DNA of 64,000 nt, taken from the NCBI RefSeq assembly GCF_003952385.1, contig NZ_CP034444.1, positions 2,852,001 to 2,916,000 on the forward strand, written 5' to 3'. A program made the position numbers and the translations under genes. The notes beneath the pieces are model-generated. The model did not search any database. It saw only the letters and a program-made list of their open reading frames with translations, and was not told the DNA's origin. Below are positions 52,344 through 60,959 of the stretch, piece by piece; position 1 is the stretch's first letter, and each line of letters starts with the position of its first letter. Source of the stretch: Mesorhizobium sp. M1D.F.Ca.ET.043.01.1.1 (GTDB lineage: Bacteria > Pseudomonadota > Alphaproteobacteria > Rhizobiales > Rhizobiaceae).

Positions 52344-52454
52344 CGATGCATGTCGTTGACCCCAAAACCGCTGCGCACTTTTGGGCGACATGCAGCCTTG
52401 TTTCGATGCATGTCGTTGACCCCAAAACCGCTGCGCACTTTTGGGCGACATGCA
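52344..52454. repeat. two identical 51-bp palindromic repeats in tandem
   Basis: Copies at 52344-52394 and 52404-52454 are identical and spaced 60 bp start to start. Each has outer arms TGCATGTCG/CGACATGCA and inner arms CCCAAAA/TTTTGGG around CCGCTGCGCAC. They abut the autotransporter stop codon and may act as 3' hairpins. Confidence 0.9.
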
Positions 52455-55400
52455 TTAGAATTTTACGCCGACCCTCGCGCCGAAGGCGTGATCCTGACCG
52501 CCTGCAGCCAATTGGCCGCTGTAGGTCAGACCGAAAGCGGCATCGTCGGTGAGATCGAGGTCAATGGCAGCCTCGACGACAGCGGCATCCCTGGCGATCG
52601 GCACCCCCTCGATGGCAAACGCGTCGGAGCCGCCGAAGGTGAATGTGGAAAGCGGGATTGTGTCGCCATAGGCATGGCGCCAGCCGACCGTCCCATGTGC
52701 CGTGGCTCGCATGCCGGAAAGGTCGAAATGGGTCGAGGCTCGCAGCCCGAGTGTCGTGAAGGTTGCTTGCATGGTCTGACCCTCGGCATGAAGCGCGCCG
52801 GCGCCGCCGCTTTCCGAATAGGCATCGGTGCGAAGGCTTACATGGGACAGGTTGGCGAAGGGCTCGAAGGCCACCGGGGCGGTATCGACACGGTAGCTGG
52901 CTTCGCCGAGGGCGTGGAAGGTTTGCGCGCTGTAGCTTGCCTGCAGGCTATCGGCGAAGCCGGGGAAGGCCACCGTCCGGCCCGTCTCGACGGTGTGCCA
53001 GGTGTATGTCGCGCCGGCGCGCAGGCCGAACTGGTTCCATTGAGTGCCGCCATAGAGCCCGAGGGTGTAGTTCTCGCTATCGCCGGACGAGGCACGGTCC
53101 TTCACGTCGAAATTGGTATGGCTGTATCCGGCTACCGCGCCAACGCGCCATGCCTCGGACGCAAGACCGTCGACGCCGACCACGACCCCGCCGGTGGAGC
53201 GCTTGAGCGTCGCGACGCCATCCGCCTCCCCGTGGCCCCATGATCCGATGGCGGTGCCCCAGGCGGCGAAACGATCGGTCGTGGCGAGGGCAAGTTCCGG
53301 CCCGCCCTCGCCGAAGGCCATCACGGGCAACGAAACTGCGGCGCCGGTTCCGGCGAAGGCTGCGCGCAGCCGCTCGTTGATGGCGTCGAGAACGAGGCGC
53401 GTGTCGTTGACCAGCGCTGTTTTGGCCGAAGCGTGTATCTCGCCGGTCAACTGGTCGAAGGCGGCGCGAGCAGCCTCGGCATCGCCCTGCAGGGCGATGG
53501 CGTTCCAGAGCGGATTGCCAAGCCCCATGCCGTCGATCGCGCCCGCGACCGCCCGCTGGTTGGGCGTGATGCCGACATCGCCGAACCCGATGTCGTTGCG
53601 CACCAGTTGGAGCGTCACGTCGTTGCCGTCGCCCCCGGCGTAGTCGAGCCTCTCGTCGAGGAACAGAAGGTTCTTGCTGACGGCGCCGAATGCACCGGTC
53701 ACCGCATCCGCGCTGTCATTGTCGATGATGACGAAGGGCCCGTTGGAGATATTCCAGCCGGAGGCGGAATTCGGCGACATGAGCAAGTCGAGCGTGGCGC
53801 CGGTGATGTCGACCGTGCCGGAGACCTTGACCTTGTCGGCCGCGTCGGGTGTCGCCTCGATCTGCAGCGTGCCATGGTTGACGTAGTTCCCGGCAACGGT
53901 CTGCGTGCCGATCGAATTTCCGGGCGCATGCACGCCGCCGGTATCGATCATCGTCGCCCCGACCGTCCCCGTGCCGCCTAGCCTGGCGCCCGACTTTACG
54001 GTCACATTGCCGGTCAGGCTGCCGTTGACGGCAAGCGACCCGCTGACCACTTCCATTCCGTTGACAAAGGTGGCGTCACCGCCAAGGACCCACTTGCCGC
54101 CGGCGGCATCAACCTGCGCCGACGCAAAATTAAGCAAGTTTCCCTGGAAGCTGCCGCTGCCGGAGCCTGTGAGCAGCAGCGTGTTGGCGCCTGCCTCTGC
54201 GTCGATATTGCCTTGAACGGACACACCGGTCTCCAGCTTGAGGCTCGAGTTCCCCGAACCGAGCTTCACGTCGCCATTGATGACGCTTCCCTGCAGGAGC
54301 GCCAGATCGAACGTGCCGGTGCCGCCCTGGATCGCCGCCGCCGCTCCGGTGATGGATGCATTCGCCACGCTCATCTGCGTCTTGCCGCTGCCGCCGAAGC
54401 GGACGCCGATACCGTTCGCGCTCGACAGTCCGCCGGTGATGGAGCCGCCGCTGATGGAGACGGTCGTGTCTCCCGACGTCACGACGGACAGGCCGTGCGT
54501 GCCGCCGCTAAGCGCGCCCGCGGTCTGCTTGAACGAGGCCGCACCGGTGGTCTGCAGCGCGACGGCATGCACATTCGTCGCCGTGATCGTGCCTGAATTG
54601 GTGACGTCGGCGGTCCCCTGCGAGACGAACAGGCCGACATCGCGTCCCTCGATGGTTCCCGAATTGTTTGCCACCGCGTTGCCGTTCTGCAGCAGCACAG
54701 CATAGATGGGGGTGGAGAATGAACCGTCGCCTTTGGCGGTATAGGTACCGCTGTTGGTGAAGGTGATGTTGCCCTGGCTCCAGAAACCCTGGCCGATGTT
54801 CGTAAACGCGACGGTTCCCGAGTTGTCGAGCGATCCGCCGCCGTTCATGATGACGCCGAAGCCGCCGCCGTTGCTTGAAACATTGCCTTTGTTGACGAAG
54901 TTTCCGGGCGTCGCCGAGGTCGCAAAGACGACGCCCCCCAGCATGGTATTGCGGTTTTCGACCGTGCCTCCGGCGAGAACATGCACGGCAATCCGGCTGC
55001 CAGCGATCAGGCCGTCGTTTTGGACGTTTGCCACGCCACCTTCGATCACGACGCCCTTGCGCGAACCTTCGACCTTTCCGGTCGCACTCACATTTACCGT
55101 TCCGCCCGCGCGCAGCCAGATGCCGTAGACCTCATTGTCCGCGTCAAGGACCTTGACGGAACCGTCAACATTGACCGTCCACGCGCCCAGCCCGGGAGAC
55201 ATATAGGGTTGAATGGCATGATTGCCTCCCGACTGCGTCGTGACGGAACCTGTCTGCGTCACGTTGATGGTTCCCGTCGGGCCCACGACGGAAGACACCG
55301 GGACGGTGCTTGCGGTCGAAATGGTTATCGTTTCGGCCCGGGTTTGGCTGACCCATGGGCCCGCAGCGATTGCAATCAAGGATACAGAAGAGCGAAATAA

Positions 55401-55460
55401 ACTTCTTGCAAGAACCGAGTTCTTTGCCCGCCTTATTTTAGAATTTCCGAATAAATTCAT
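52455..55460 (-). CDS. autotransporter with outer-membrane beta-barrel domain
   Basis: A 1001-aa type V secreted protein. The signal region (SLFRSSVSLIAIAAGPWVSQ, ending TRAE) is followed by a long passenger (about 40-700) made of Gly/Thr/Asn/Val-rich strands typical of a beta-helix, with repeated N-S-G-T units, then the barrel domain (about 720-1001; FAAWGTAIGSWGHGEADGVA, ending RVGVKF with terminal Phe). The ATG at 55460 follows a G-rich ribosome site. The passenger may be an adhesin; no catalytic motif is seen. Confidence 0.88.
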   Translation of the reverse strand: MNLFGNSKIRRAKNSVLARSLFRSSVSLIAIAAGPWVSQTRAETITISTASTVPVSSVVGPTGTINVTQTGSVTTQSGGNHAIQPYMSPGLGAWTVNVDGSVKVLDADNEVYGIWLRAGGTVNVSATGKVEGSRKGVVIEGGVANVQNDGLIAGSRIAVHVLAGGTVENRNTMLGGVVFATSATPGNFVNKGNVSSNGGGFGVIMNGGGSLDNSGTVAFTNIGQGFWSQGNITFTNSGTYTAKGDGSFSTPIYAVLLQNGNAVANNSGTIEGRDVGLFVSQGTADVTNSGTITATNVHAVALQTTGAASFKQTAGALSGGTHGLSVVTSGDTTVSISGGSITGGLSSANGIGVRFGGSGKTQMSVANASITGAAAAIQGGTGTFDLALLQGSVINGDVKLGSGNSSLKLETGVSVQGNIDAEAGANTLLLTGSGSGSFQGNLLNFASAQVDAAGGKWVLGGDATFVNGMEVVSGSLAVNGSLTGNVTVKSGARLGGTGTVGATMIDTGGVHAPGNSIGTQTVAGNYVNHGTLQIEATPDAADKVKVSGTVDITGATLDLLMSPNSASGWNISNGPFVIIDNDSADAVTGAFGAVSKNLLFLDERLDYAGGDGNDVTLQLVRNDIGFGDVGITPNQRAVAGAIDGMGLGNPLWNAIALQGDAEAARAAFDQLTGEIHASAKTALVNDTRLVLDAINERLRAAFAGTGAAVSLPVMAFGEGGPELALATTDRFAAWGTAIGSWGHGEADGVATLKRSTGGVVVGVDGLASEAWRVGAVAGYSHTNFDVKDRASSGDSENYTLGLYGGTQWNQFGLRAGATYTWHTVETGRTVAFPGFADSLQASYSAQTFHALGEASYRVDTAPVAFEPFANLSHVSLRTDAYSESGGAGALHAEGQTMQATFTTLGLRASTHFDLSGMRATAHGTVGWRHAYGDTIPLSTFTFGGSDAFAIEGVPIARDAAVVEAAIDLDLTDDAAFGLTYSGQLAAGGQDHAFGARVGVKF

Positions 55461-56073
55461 GTAACCCCCCAAGCCCTATTGAGATATCGCATCGACTATC
55501 AGGGGGCGTCAAGCCGGAGCTTTTCACCTTACACTTGATGGGATTCTGTGTTCGACTAACGTCGAACCGGGATCTTCGGGCTGTCGGGGAAAATGCTGGA
55601 CTCGCAGCAACACCAAACCGCGTCACGATGAAATGCATTCATGTGGCGGGCTTTACGTCTTCCGTGCCGGGCTTGCGGACGCGAGGCCAAACCCGGGAAA
55701 GGGCGCAGCTCTTTTGTACTCTATAACTTCTTTGGAAAAGGACTGTTTGGTGGAGCCAATCGGAAAATAACAATCCTCACCGAAACATAAGCAGTATCAA
55801 CAGCTTAGCAATCTCCCAAGGTGCAGCAGTTGTAGCACCGAAATGTATCACGATCCAGTGGAAAATCTGGGCCCTCGGGGATAAGGCCGCCATCAAAATT
55901 TCCCACCAATTTTCAGGCAATAGAGCAGCTTTGTCCTCCGCCTATTTCGGACTACGCTCGAAATTCAGCCAAAAGCCTTCTGAAGAATGCATTCAAGGTT
56001 CTTGAACGACACATTGGAGCGGACAGGGCGTCGTGCTATCAACGCCACTGCTGGGGCGATAAATGAGATCGAT
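55461..56073. other. 613-bp intergenic region at the left border of the accessory island
   Basis: Presumably carries the autotransporter promoter. A rightward open stretch (about 55790-56005) reads like protein (QGAAVVAPKCITIQWKIWAL) without a start codon, so it may be a decayed gene. Composition becomes AT-richer from here to the right edge. Confidence 0.3.
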
Positions 56074-56913
56074 CTAAAGACCGCCCGGAGCGCCTGGCTG
56101 GTTTAATGGCCAATATTCAACTCGGCAGGAGTAACCTGCTATACGAAAATAGGCCACCACGTTTCCCCTTGTCTCATCCCACCATTTAAAAGTGGTGGTA
56201 ACGTCCGACTTGATTGTATCTTTTGGTGGTCCATACGTACTTGTGAGGGCCAACACCAGGCCCGGGCATTTATCGTCGTTCTTTAATTCGAGCTCGATAC
56301 CGTTGAGCTGCCTTTGCTTATTAAAAATGAAAAATGCCGTGAACTCCAGCGGCCCGCTTTGATATGGGGCTGAAAGCAAGGCTGACCTTTTATTTTCGTC
56401 GCTCTCACGCTTGGTCTCTGACGCAACCCCATTCGAAGCTTGGAGTAATTCCTGTGGAGACATACCCCATTTCGCATATTGCCAGTTCGAGCCAACGGCA
56501 ACTGTTGAGGCAGGTTGGCCGGCGTCGGCGGAGGAGCTTTTCGCTACGCTGATGCTTGGCGGTTTGGCTTGAGGTGTCACAGGCGCAGAAATGTTGGTAT
56601 CGGCTTCCGGGCGCGTGTTCGCCCATCGCTTAATGGCAAAGTCTGTCGTTACGCAGGATAGTGGCCCAGCGGCAACAATCGCCACCGCGATGAAACCAAG
56701 TCGCAGAGCTTGACTGGCTGACGAAAATCTATGTTTCGAAGTCCCCACGCTAGTATGTCCCCCGTCGCTAGCATACGAGCGTTCGGGAACTGCCGATAAC
56801 GGTTCCGGAACGCCGCAAAATTGTAGCTGAGTTGCAGCCTCCTGCAAGAAGATTGCAAAGCCTTCCGGATCGCCGATGGACGTTCCTGTCCCATCCTGAC
56901 GAGGCGACGCCAT
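56074..56913 (-). CDS. hypothetical membrane-anchored protein
   Basis: A 279-aa protein with one hydrophobic segment at about 70-90 (LRLGFIAVAIVAAGPLSC), a linker rich in Ser, Pro and Ala, and a C-terminal globular part with WQYAKWGMSPQELLQASNG and DDKCPGLVLALTSTYGPPKD. No named family is recognised. Codon use is more AT-rich than in the flanking core genes. The start could be further downstream. Confidence 0.6.
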   Translation of the reverse strand: MASPRQDGTGTSIGDPEGFAIFLQEAATQLQFCGVPEPLSAVPERSYASDGGHTSVGTSKHRFSSASQALRLGFIAVAIVAAGPLSCVTTDFAIKRWANTRPEADTNISAPVTPQAKPPSISVAKSSSADAGQPASTVAVGSNWQYAKWGMSPQELLQASNGVASETKRESDENKRSALLSAPYQSGPLEFTAFFIFNKQRQLNGIELELKNDDKCPGLVLALTSTYGPPKDTIKSDVTTTFKWWDETRGNVVAYFRIAGYSCRVEYWPLNQPGAPGGL

Positions 56914-57201
56914 TTCAACTTAGTACCGGGACGCCGGCGCTGTCCCGGCTCAAGCTATGACCTCGCCTCGGGTGCCTGATCTGCTCGTGTTTCCAAGTCG
57001 TAGGCTTGGGCCCCGGCGCGCCAGTATTCCAGCAACGCAACAATGCCATTGAGCCCAAAAATCGCCTACACCGAGGTGATTTCGTTCTGGGCGGCCTTGG
57101 TCAAGGTGGGCTGATGGATTGTATGCTGGCAAAAAGCTTCGCTGGACGATCCTATACTGACCTTTGGCGTGTTGGCCTGAAACGCGTGCAGTGCGTCTAT
57201 C

Positions 57202-57684
57202 TTATCGGCCGAGCCGGTGAGGATCGTTAGCGAAAGGCGGCTTGCCGTAGTTTAACCGGAACTGTCGGAGGAGCTCCGCTTCGACGACCCCCGGATTGTC
57301 GTTGGGTGTTTCTTTCCAGCCGACGCGAAGGTCGGCGACGCCGGCGAGCTGCCAAACCAATCGACCGCCCCAATGCCCGACAGATTTCCCCGCCCCAAAC
57401 GCTGCGAACTCTCGCAATCGTCGGCGCAGAACGTCCGCCTTGCCAATGTAAACCACCTCGGCACCGTCAACCCAGTTGGCTGCCAGCGCTCCTTCGGGGA
57501 CGGATGGATTTCTCCCCTTGAACCACCCGCCGGAGCTCTTGTCGGCGAACCTAGTATCGCCTTCTACGTCGTAGGTCACGACATAGACCCCCGCTGTGAT
57601 CGGGCATATGGATGAGCGCAGGTCTGCGAACGGGGTCCAGCCAACAAACCCCGCTCTTTCAAGTGCGCGCCGGGTGAAGATCAC
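57202..57684 (-). CDS. GIY-YIG nuclease-like protein
   Basis: A 160-aa protein with GIY-YIG family landmarks: GVY (32-34) in ITAGVYVVTYD, YIG (79-81) in AEVVYIGKADVLRRRLREF with Arg at 87-89, a Glu at 135 or 137 in GVVEAELLRQF, and Asn153 in PPFAN. It is about 20 bp downstream of the DUF4276 gene on the same strand, so it is likely the third gene of one operon. A DNA-cutting effector role is inferred. Confidence 0.7.
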   Translation of the reverse strand: MIFTRRALERAGFVGWTPFADLRSSICPITAGVYVVTYDVEGDTRFADKSSGGWFKGRNPSVPEGALAANWVDGAEVVYIGKADVLRRRLREFAAFGAGKSVGHWGGRLVWQLAGVADLRVGWKETPNDNPGVVEAELLRQFRLNYGKPPFANDPHRLGR

Positions 57685-57705
57685 GATTTCTGCCCTTGGG
57701 GAGGC

Positions 57706-58365
57706 TCAGTGGGGTATGCATCCTAAACTCACTAGCGCCTCTCTAAGCTCATTCTCAAAGGCCAAGAACGACGTTGACAGCCGAAGCCTTGCAAGATCCT
57801 GGCGTTGGGCAATTGCTGCGAACGGTGGCTGTTTTCTCGCCGATCGCCTGTGGCCTCGTGCCGCTTCCACGGCTCGGATAAGTACCGCCTTCGGGTTCTG
57901 CTCAGCTTCTGCCGCCTGAGGCGTCTGCGGAAGTCGAAGGATTGCTAGATCTCCTCGAAATCCAAGGGCCGCAGCCACCGCCTCCCGTTCTGAAATAGCC
58001 CATGCTTCCATTTCTCGCCGCGGGGCGATCACGACCGTCCGATTTCGCGGAAGTGCACATTCTGCGAATGCTGCCTCTCGATATGCAACGGAACGGGTCA
58101 CCATGGCATCTTCCAGCGCCCTCCCGCCTGTGTCTGCGTGAACAAACAGGATGTGGAATGCGTCCCGACCGTCACAAGCCTCTTTGGCCACCTTGGCAAT
58201 CTCGCGCCCCTGCACACCGAGCTCAATAGCGGGCGTGGTTGGCACCGTGTGGACCCCAACTCCCTGCCGGGCCAGAAAATCCTCCATCACTCTCGGGAGC
58301 AGCACATCAAAATATTCTCGATCCGAGTTGCCCTCGTAAAATGTTGCCCAGGCCAAATACGTCAT
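57706..58365 (-). CDS. DUF4276-like (TOPRIM-like) protein
   Basis: A 219-aa protein. ATFYEGNSDREYFDVLLPRV carries an early Glu (11) and Asp15, FHILFVHADTGG has Asp78 and PRREMEAWAIS has Glu residues near 118-120, in the order expected for a TOPRIM-like metal centre. Such proteins accompany AAA ATPases in OLD/PARIS-like defence modules. Its ATG overlaps the ATPase stop by 4 bp, so expression is coupled. Confidence 0.72.
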   Translation of the reverse strand: MTYLAWATFYEGNSDREYFDVLLPRVMEDFLARQGVGVHTVPTTPAIELGVQGREIAKVAKEACDGRDAFHILFVHADTGGRALEDAMVTRSVAYREAAFAECALPRNRTVVIAPRREMEAWAISEREAVAAALGFRGDLAILRLPQTPQAAEAEQNPKAVLIRAVEAARGHRRSARKQPPFAAIAQRQDLARLRLSTSFLAFENELREALVSLGCIPH

Positions 58366-59705
58366 GCAGCGTCAGCGGATCGCTTCAGCAACCGAATAAC
58401 CTCGGTGCGTGTAAGGGTTGTTTCAGGATCGAACAAATCCGGGGCGACAACGCCCGTCCGCATTCTGGTCCTCTGCGATCTGCCGCCTGTCTCGCTCTCG
58501 ACGGTGGTTACCATGTCCGCTGCCACTATCTCCTCATCCTCTAACGCTGCCATGACCGCCGGAGAGTGCGTATTGACCAAAATCTGATATAAATTTCCCT
58601 TTCCAAGCTGGTCGGGAGCGGTTGCCGCACTTCGCAGGAAGTCAACAAGCAGTTCAATCCTGCCCTCATGGACCCCATTTTCAGGCTCCTCAAAGCACAA
58701 AATGCCCTTCCGCAACGGGTCGTTTAAAGCGGTCAGCAGGGCTAATAACCGAAGCGTGCCGTCGCTTATTACGCGAGAGCTGAAATCAAGATCATCGAGA
58801 GCTAGGCTAAATGAGTACTCTTTTGCGCCGGGATCGTCGCGCAGAACAATCGCTCTGACTGAGGGTATGAGCGAAGACAAGTCGGCGGAAATATCGGATA
58901 AAACACCGTCAGGCTGGCTTTCATTACGAGTTTCGTCCCTGATTTTGGCCAGGACCGCCGAAAGGTTGGATGCGTCGGATCGCAGATGACGGTCTTCAAA
59001 TCTCCCACTCGGCTTTCGCGCGGCTTGAGGGTTTATCTCCAAAAACCTCGTGGAAATAAATAGCTCCCGAAGCGCATATAGATGCGGGAACTCCGCAGTA
59101 CTCACCGTCGAAAGGGCCGTTCTTGAGGCTTCGTTGGCAGACAAGGTAACTGGTCGCCCTCTCTTGGTAGCACCATCCTGCCGTATTTCTATAGCTTCGT
59201 ATTCGCTTCCCGCCCCCTTCATTCGAATAAAGGGCTTGAGCTGACCGCTATATCTGAGGGACCTGTCGCGCTTAATGTAAGCTACTGTCTCGCTGTGTTT
59301 TGGGATCACACAGCAATTTTCGCGACTGACGAAAATGCCGCGCGCATTTCCCTTGGCATCATATTTAAATGCAATCTCCAGTTCATAGCGAAGCCGCTGA
59401 GACTTAACCTCATACACTGTGCCGAACGCATCGACCCCGTTCGGATTGAGAACGACCTCCACTGCAAACCGCATGCGGCGACTGTTTCCGCTGGACGTCC
59501 TGCGGAAAAGCTCCTCGGGTTCGCCCCGAAGGTCCTGCATAGCGGTCCTGACATCGTGCTGCGCAAGCAACGACAGGAATTTCAATGCATCGAATAGGTT
59601 GGATTTGCCGCTGGCGTTTGGACCCACGATTGCCGTAAACGGCCTGAGATCGAGTACCAAATTCTCGAAATTCTTAAAACCGTCAATTTCAATTTTTGTG
59701 ATCAT
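58362..59705 (-). CDS. AAA ATPase (AAA_21/OLD-like) of a putative defence operon
   Basis: A 447-aa ABC/SMC-like ATPase. It opens MITKIEIDGFKNFENLVLDL with Walker A GPNASGKSN (28-36), and has signature SDGTLRLLALL, Walker B GILCFEEPENGVH and a switch NTHSP in the last third. Such ATPases sense phage components in OLD/PARIS-type modules, holding a nuclease partner in check. It heads the operon with DUF4276 and GIY-YIG genes. Confidence 0.83.
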   Translation of the reverse strand: MITKIEIDGFKNFENLVLDLRPFTAIVGPNASGKSNLFDALKFLSLLAQHDVRTAMQDLRGEPEELFRRTSSGNSRRMRFAVEVVLNPNGVDAFGTVYEVKSQRLRYELEIAFKYDAKGNARGIFVSRENCCVIPKHSETVAYIKRDRSLRYSGQLKPFIRMKGAGSEYEAIEIRQDGATKRGRPVTLSANEASRTALSTVSTAEFPHLYALRELFISTRFLEINPQAARKPSGRFEDRHLRSDASNLSAVLAKIRDETRNESQPDGVLSDISADLSSLIPSVRAIVLRDDPGAKEYSFSLALDDLDFSSRVISDGTLRLLALLTALNDPLRKGILCFEEPENGVHEGRIELLVDFLRSAATAPDQLGKGNLYQILVNTHSPAVMAALEDEEIVAADMVTTVESETGGRSQRTRMRTGVVAPDLFDPETTLTRTEVIRLLKRSADAA

Positions 59706-60161
59706 CAGCCGACGCTATCTTTGAACGATCGCCCACACAAGTTTAACCCTGGGCACCCTCCGGGCGCTGCATTTGTCTGGCTCCATAGGCCGGCGAAGGT
59801 CATGGCTCTAAACCTTGCTGTGCAAGCTGCATCTTCGCAACCAGCACTGACCATCGGGCCGAAATTCGGCCTGCAGCGTGTAAGCCGCGGATTGGACCAA
59901 GCACGTACGTATGGCCGAATTCTCAATGCAAGGCGATCCTACATGGGATCGATGTCGGATGGATCGCGCTGGCGGGCTACAAGGGTGCAAGACCGTTTTG
60001 GAAAGGTGGGGATGCGCTCCAGACACCAAAGCCCGACACGAATAAAGACAGAACGAGCTGGTCAGGCAGCAGTCGCAGATGATCAAACCAACGACAATCC
60101 TAAACTGACCGTTCCATTAGAGGCGACCGCCCATGCCAACAAGCGACCTATTTCGAGAGGT
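59706..60161. other. 456-bp intergenic region between two defence-like units
   Basis: No convincing gene or repeat was found. It must include the promoter of the AAA operon and the 3' end of the AlbA_2 transcript. Confidence 0.4.
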
Positions 60162-60947
60162 CTATCGCCTTCCGGTCCGCTCGATCACGAGATCTTCGAT
60201 CTCCCGCAGTTTCATCTTAATCGATCTATTGCCACTTCGGACGTAGACATGTTCCGAAACCCCCGGACCGGCATGATCTCTGCAAATACATATTCTCGTT
60301 CCCACCGGTTTTACGATGACCGAAAATATGTCCTTTTGGTCCTTTTTCACAAAGGCCCCGCTGATCGACCCTCGACAGCGGCCAAATTCGTCCAGCGAGT
60401 TTTCCAGACTTTGCCAAAAAAATAGCTCCCACCCGTCCCTGTCCTTCTTCGCGCCTGGCAAGAATTCGTATTCGTTTTCTACGCCATATAAATCGCCGCT
60501 ATCCGTAACGCCGATAAGCAAAGTGCCACCATCGGTATTCATAAGCGCAGTGATTGTCTTGACGACCTCATGGATCATTGAGAGATCCACCGCTGCCTGC
60601 GCCGAAAACTTCGGATCATTCTCCCGTCGCTTGACATTGAGGAAGAGCGTTTGCTTGAACTCAACGTTTATGCACTCCCCCCTCGCCAGGGCGCTCTCGA
60701 ACGCTGTCGAAAACTCGTCCTTGGTCGGCAACCTGGTAAAAATGCGCTGATCAGTAAGCTCGCCCTCCGACAGGGGAGGCCGGACGTAAATCTCATGAAC
60801 TTCGCAGAATGCCACCAGCTTGGTAATAGCTGGGAGCGAGCCGAGCTGTTCGTATTCCCGCATCTCGCGAATTTCATCAATTGTGCACTCTGCACCTCGC
60901 GTCAGCACCGCAGCGACGAACTCAACCTCGGTTTGATAGCGTCCCAT
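60162..60947 (-). CDS. AlbA_2 / Schlafen-like ATP-binding domain protein
   Basis: A 261-aa protein. The AlbA_2 domain (about 85-180) shows INVEFKQTL and TALMNTDGGTLLIGVTDSGD LYG; the N-terminal part is a short helical domain. Such domains occur in defence and regulatory proteins and can bind nucleotides or nucleic acid. It is 12 bp downstream of the DUF262 gene on the same strand, probably as one operon. Confidence 0.78.
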   Translation of the reverse strand: MGRYQTEVEFVAAVLTRGAECTIDEIREMREYEQLGSLPAITKLVAFCEVHEIYVRPPLSEGELTDQRIFTRLPTKDEFSTAFESALARGECINVEFKQTLFLNVKRRENDPKFSAQAAVDLSMIHEVVKTITALMNTDGGTLLIGVTDSGDLYGVENEYEFLPGAKKDRDGWELFFWQSLENSLDEFGRCRGSISGAFVKKDQKDIFSVIVKPVGTRICICRDHAGPGVSEHVYVRSGNRSIKMKLREIEDLVIERTGRR

Positions 60948-60959
60948 TGGTGAGGCCGA

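Noticed and set aside
59721..60425. 234-codon plus-strand frame between and over defence genes
   Set aside because: It overlaps the AlbA_2 gene antisense and has no domain pattern.
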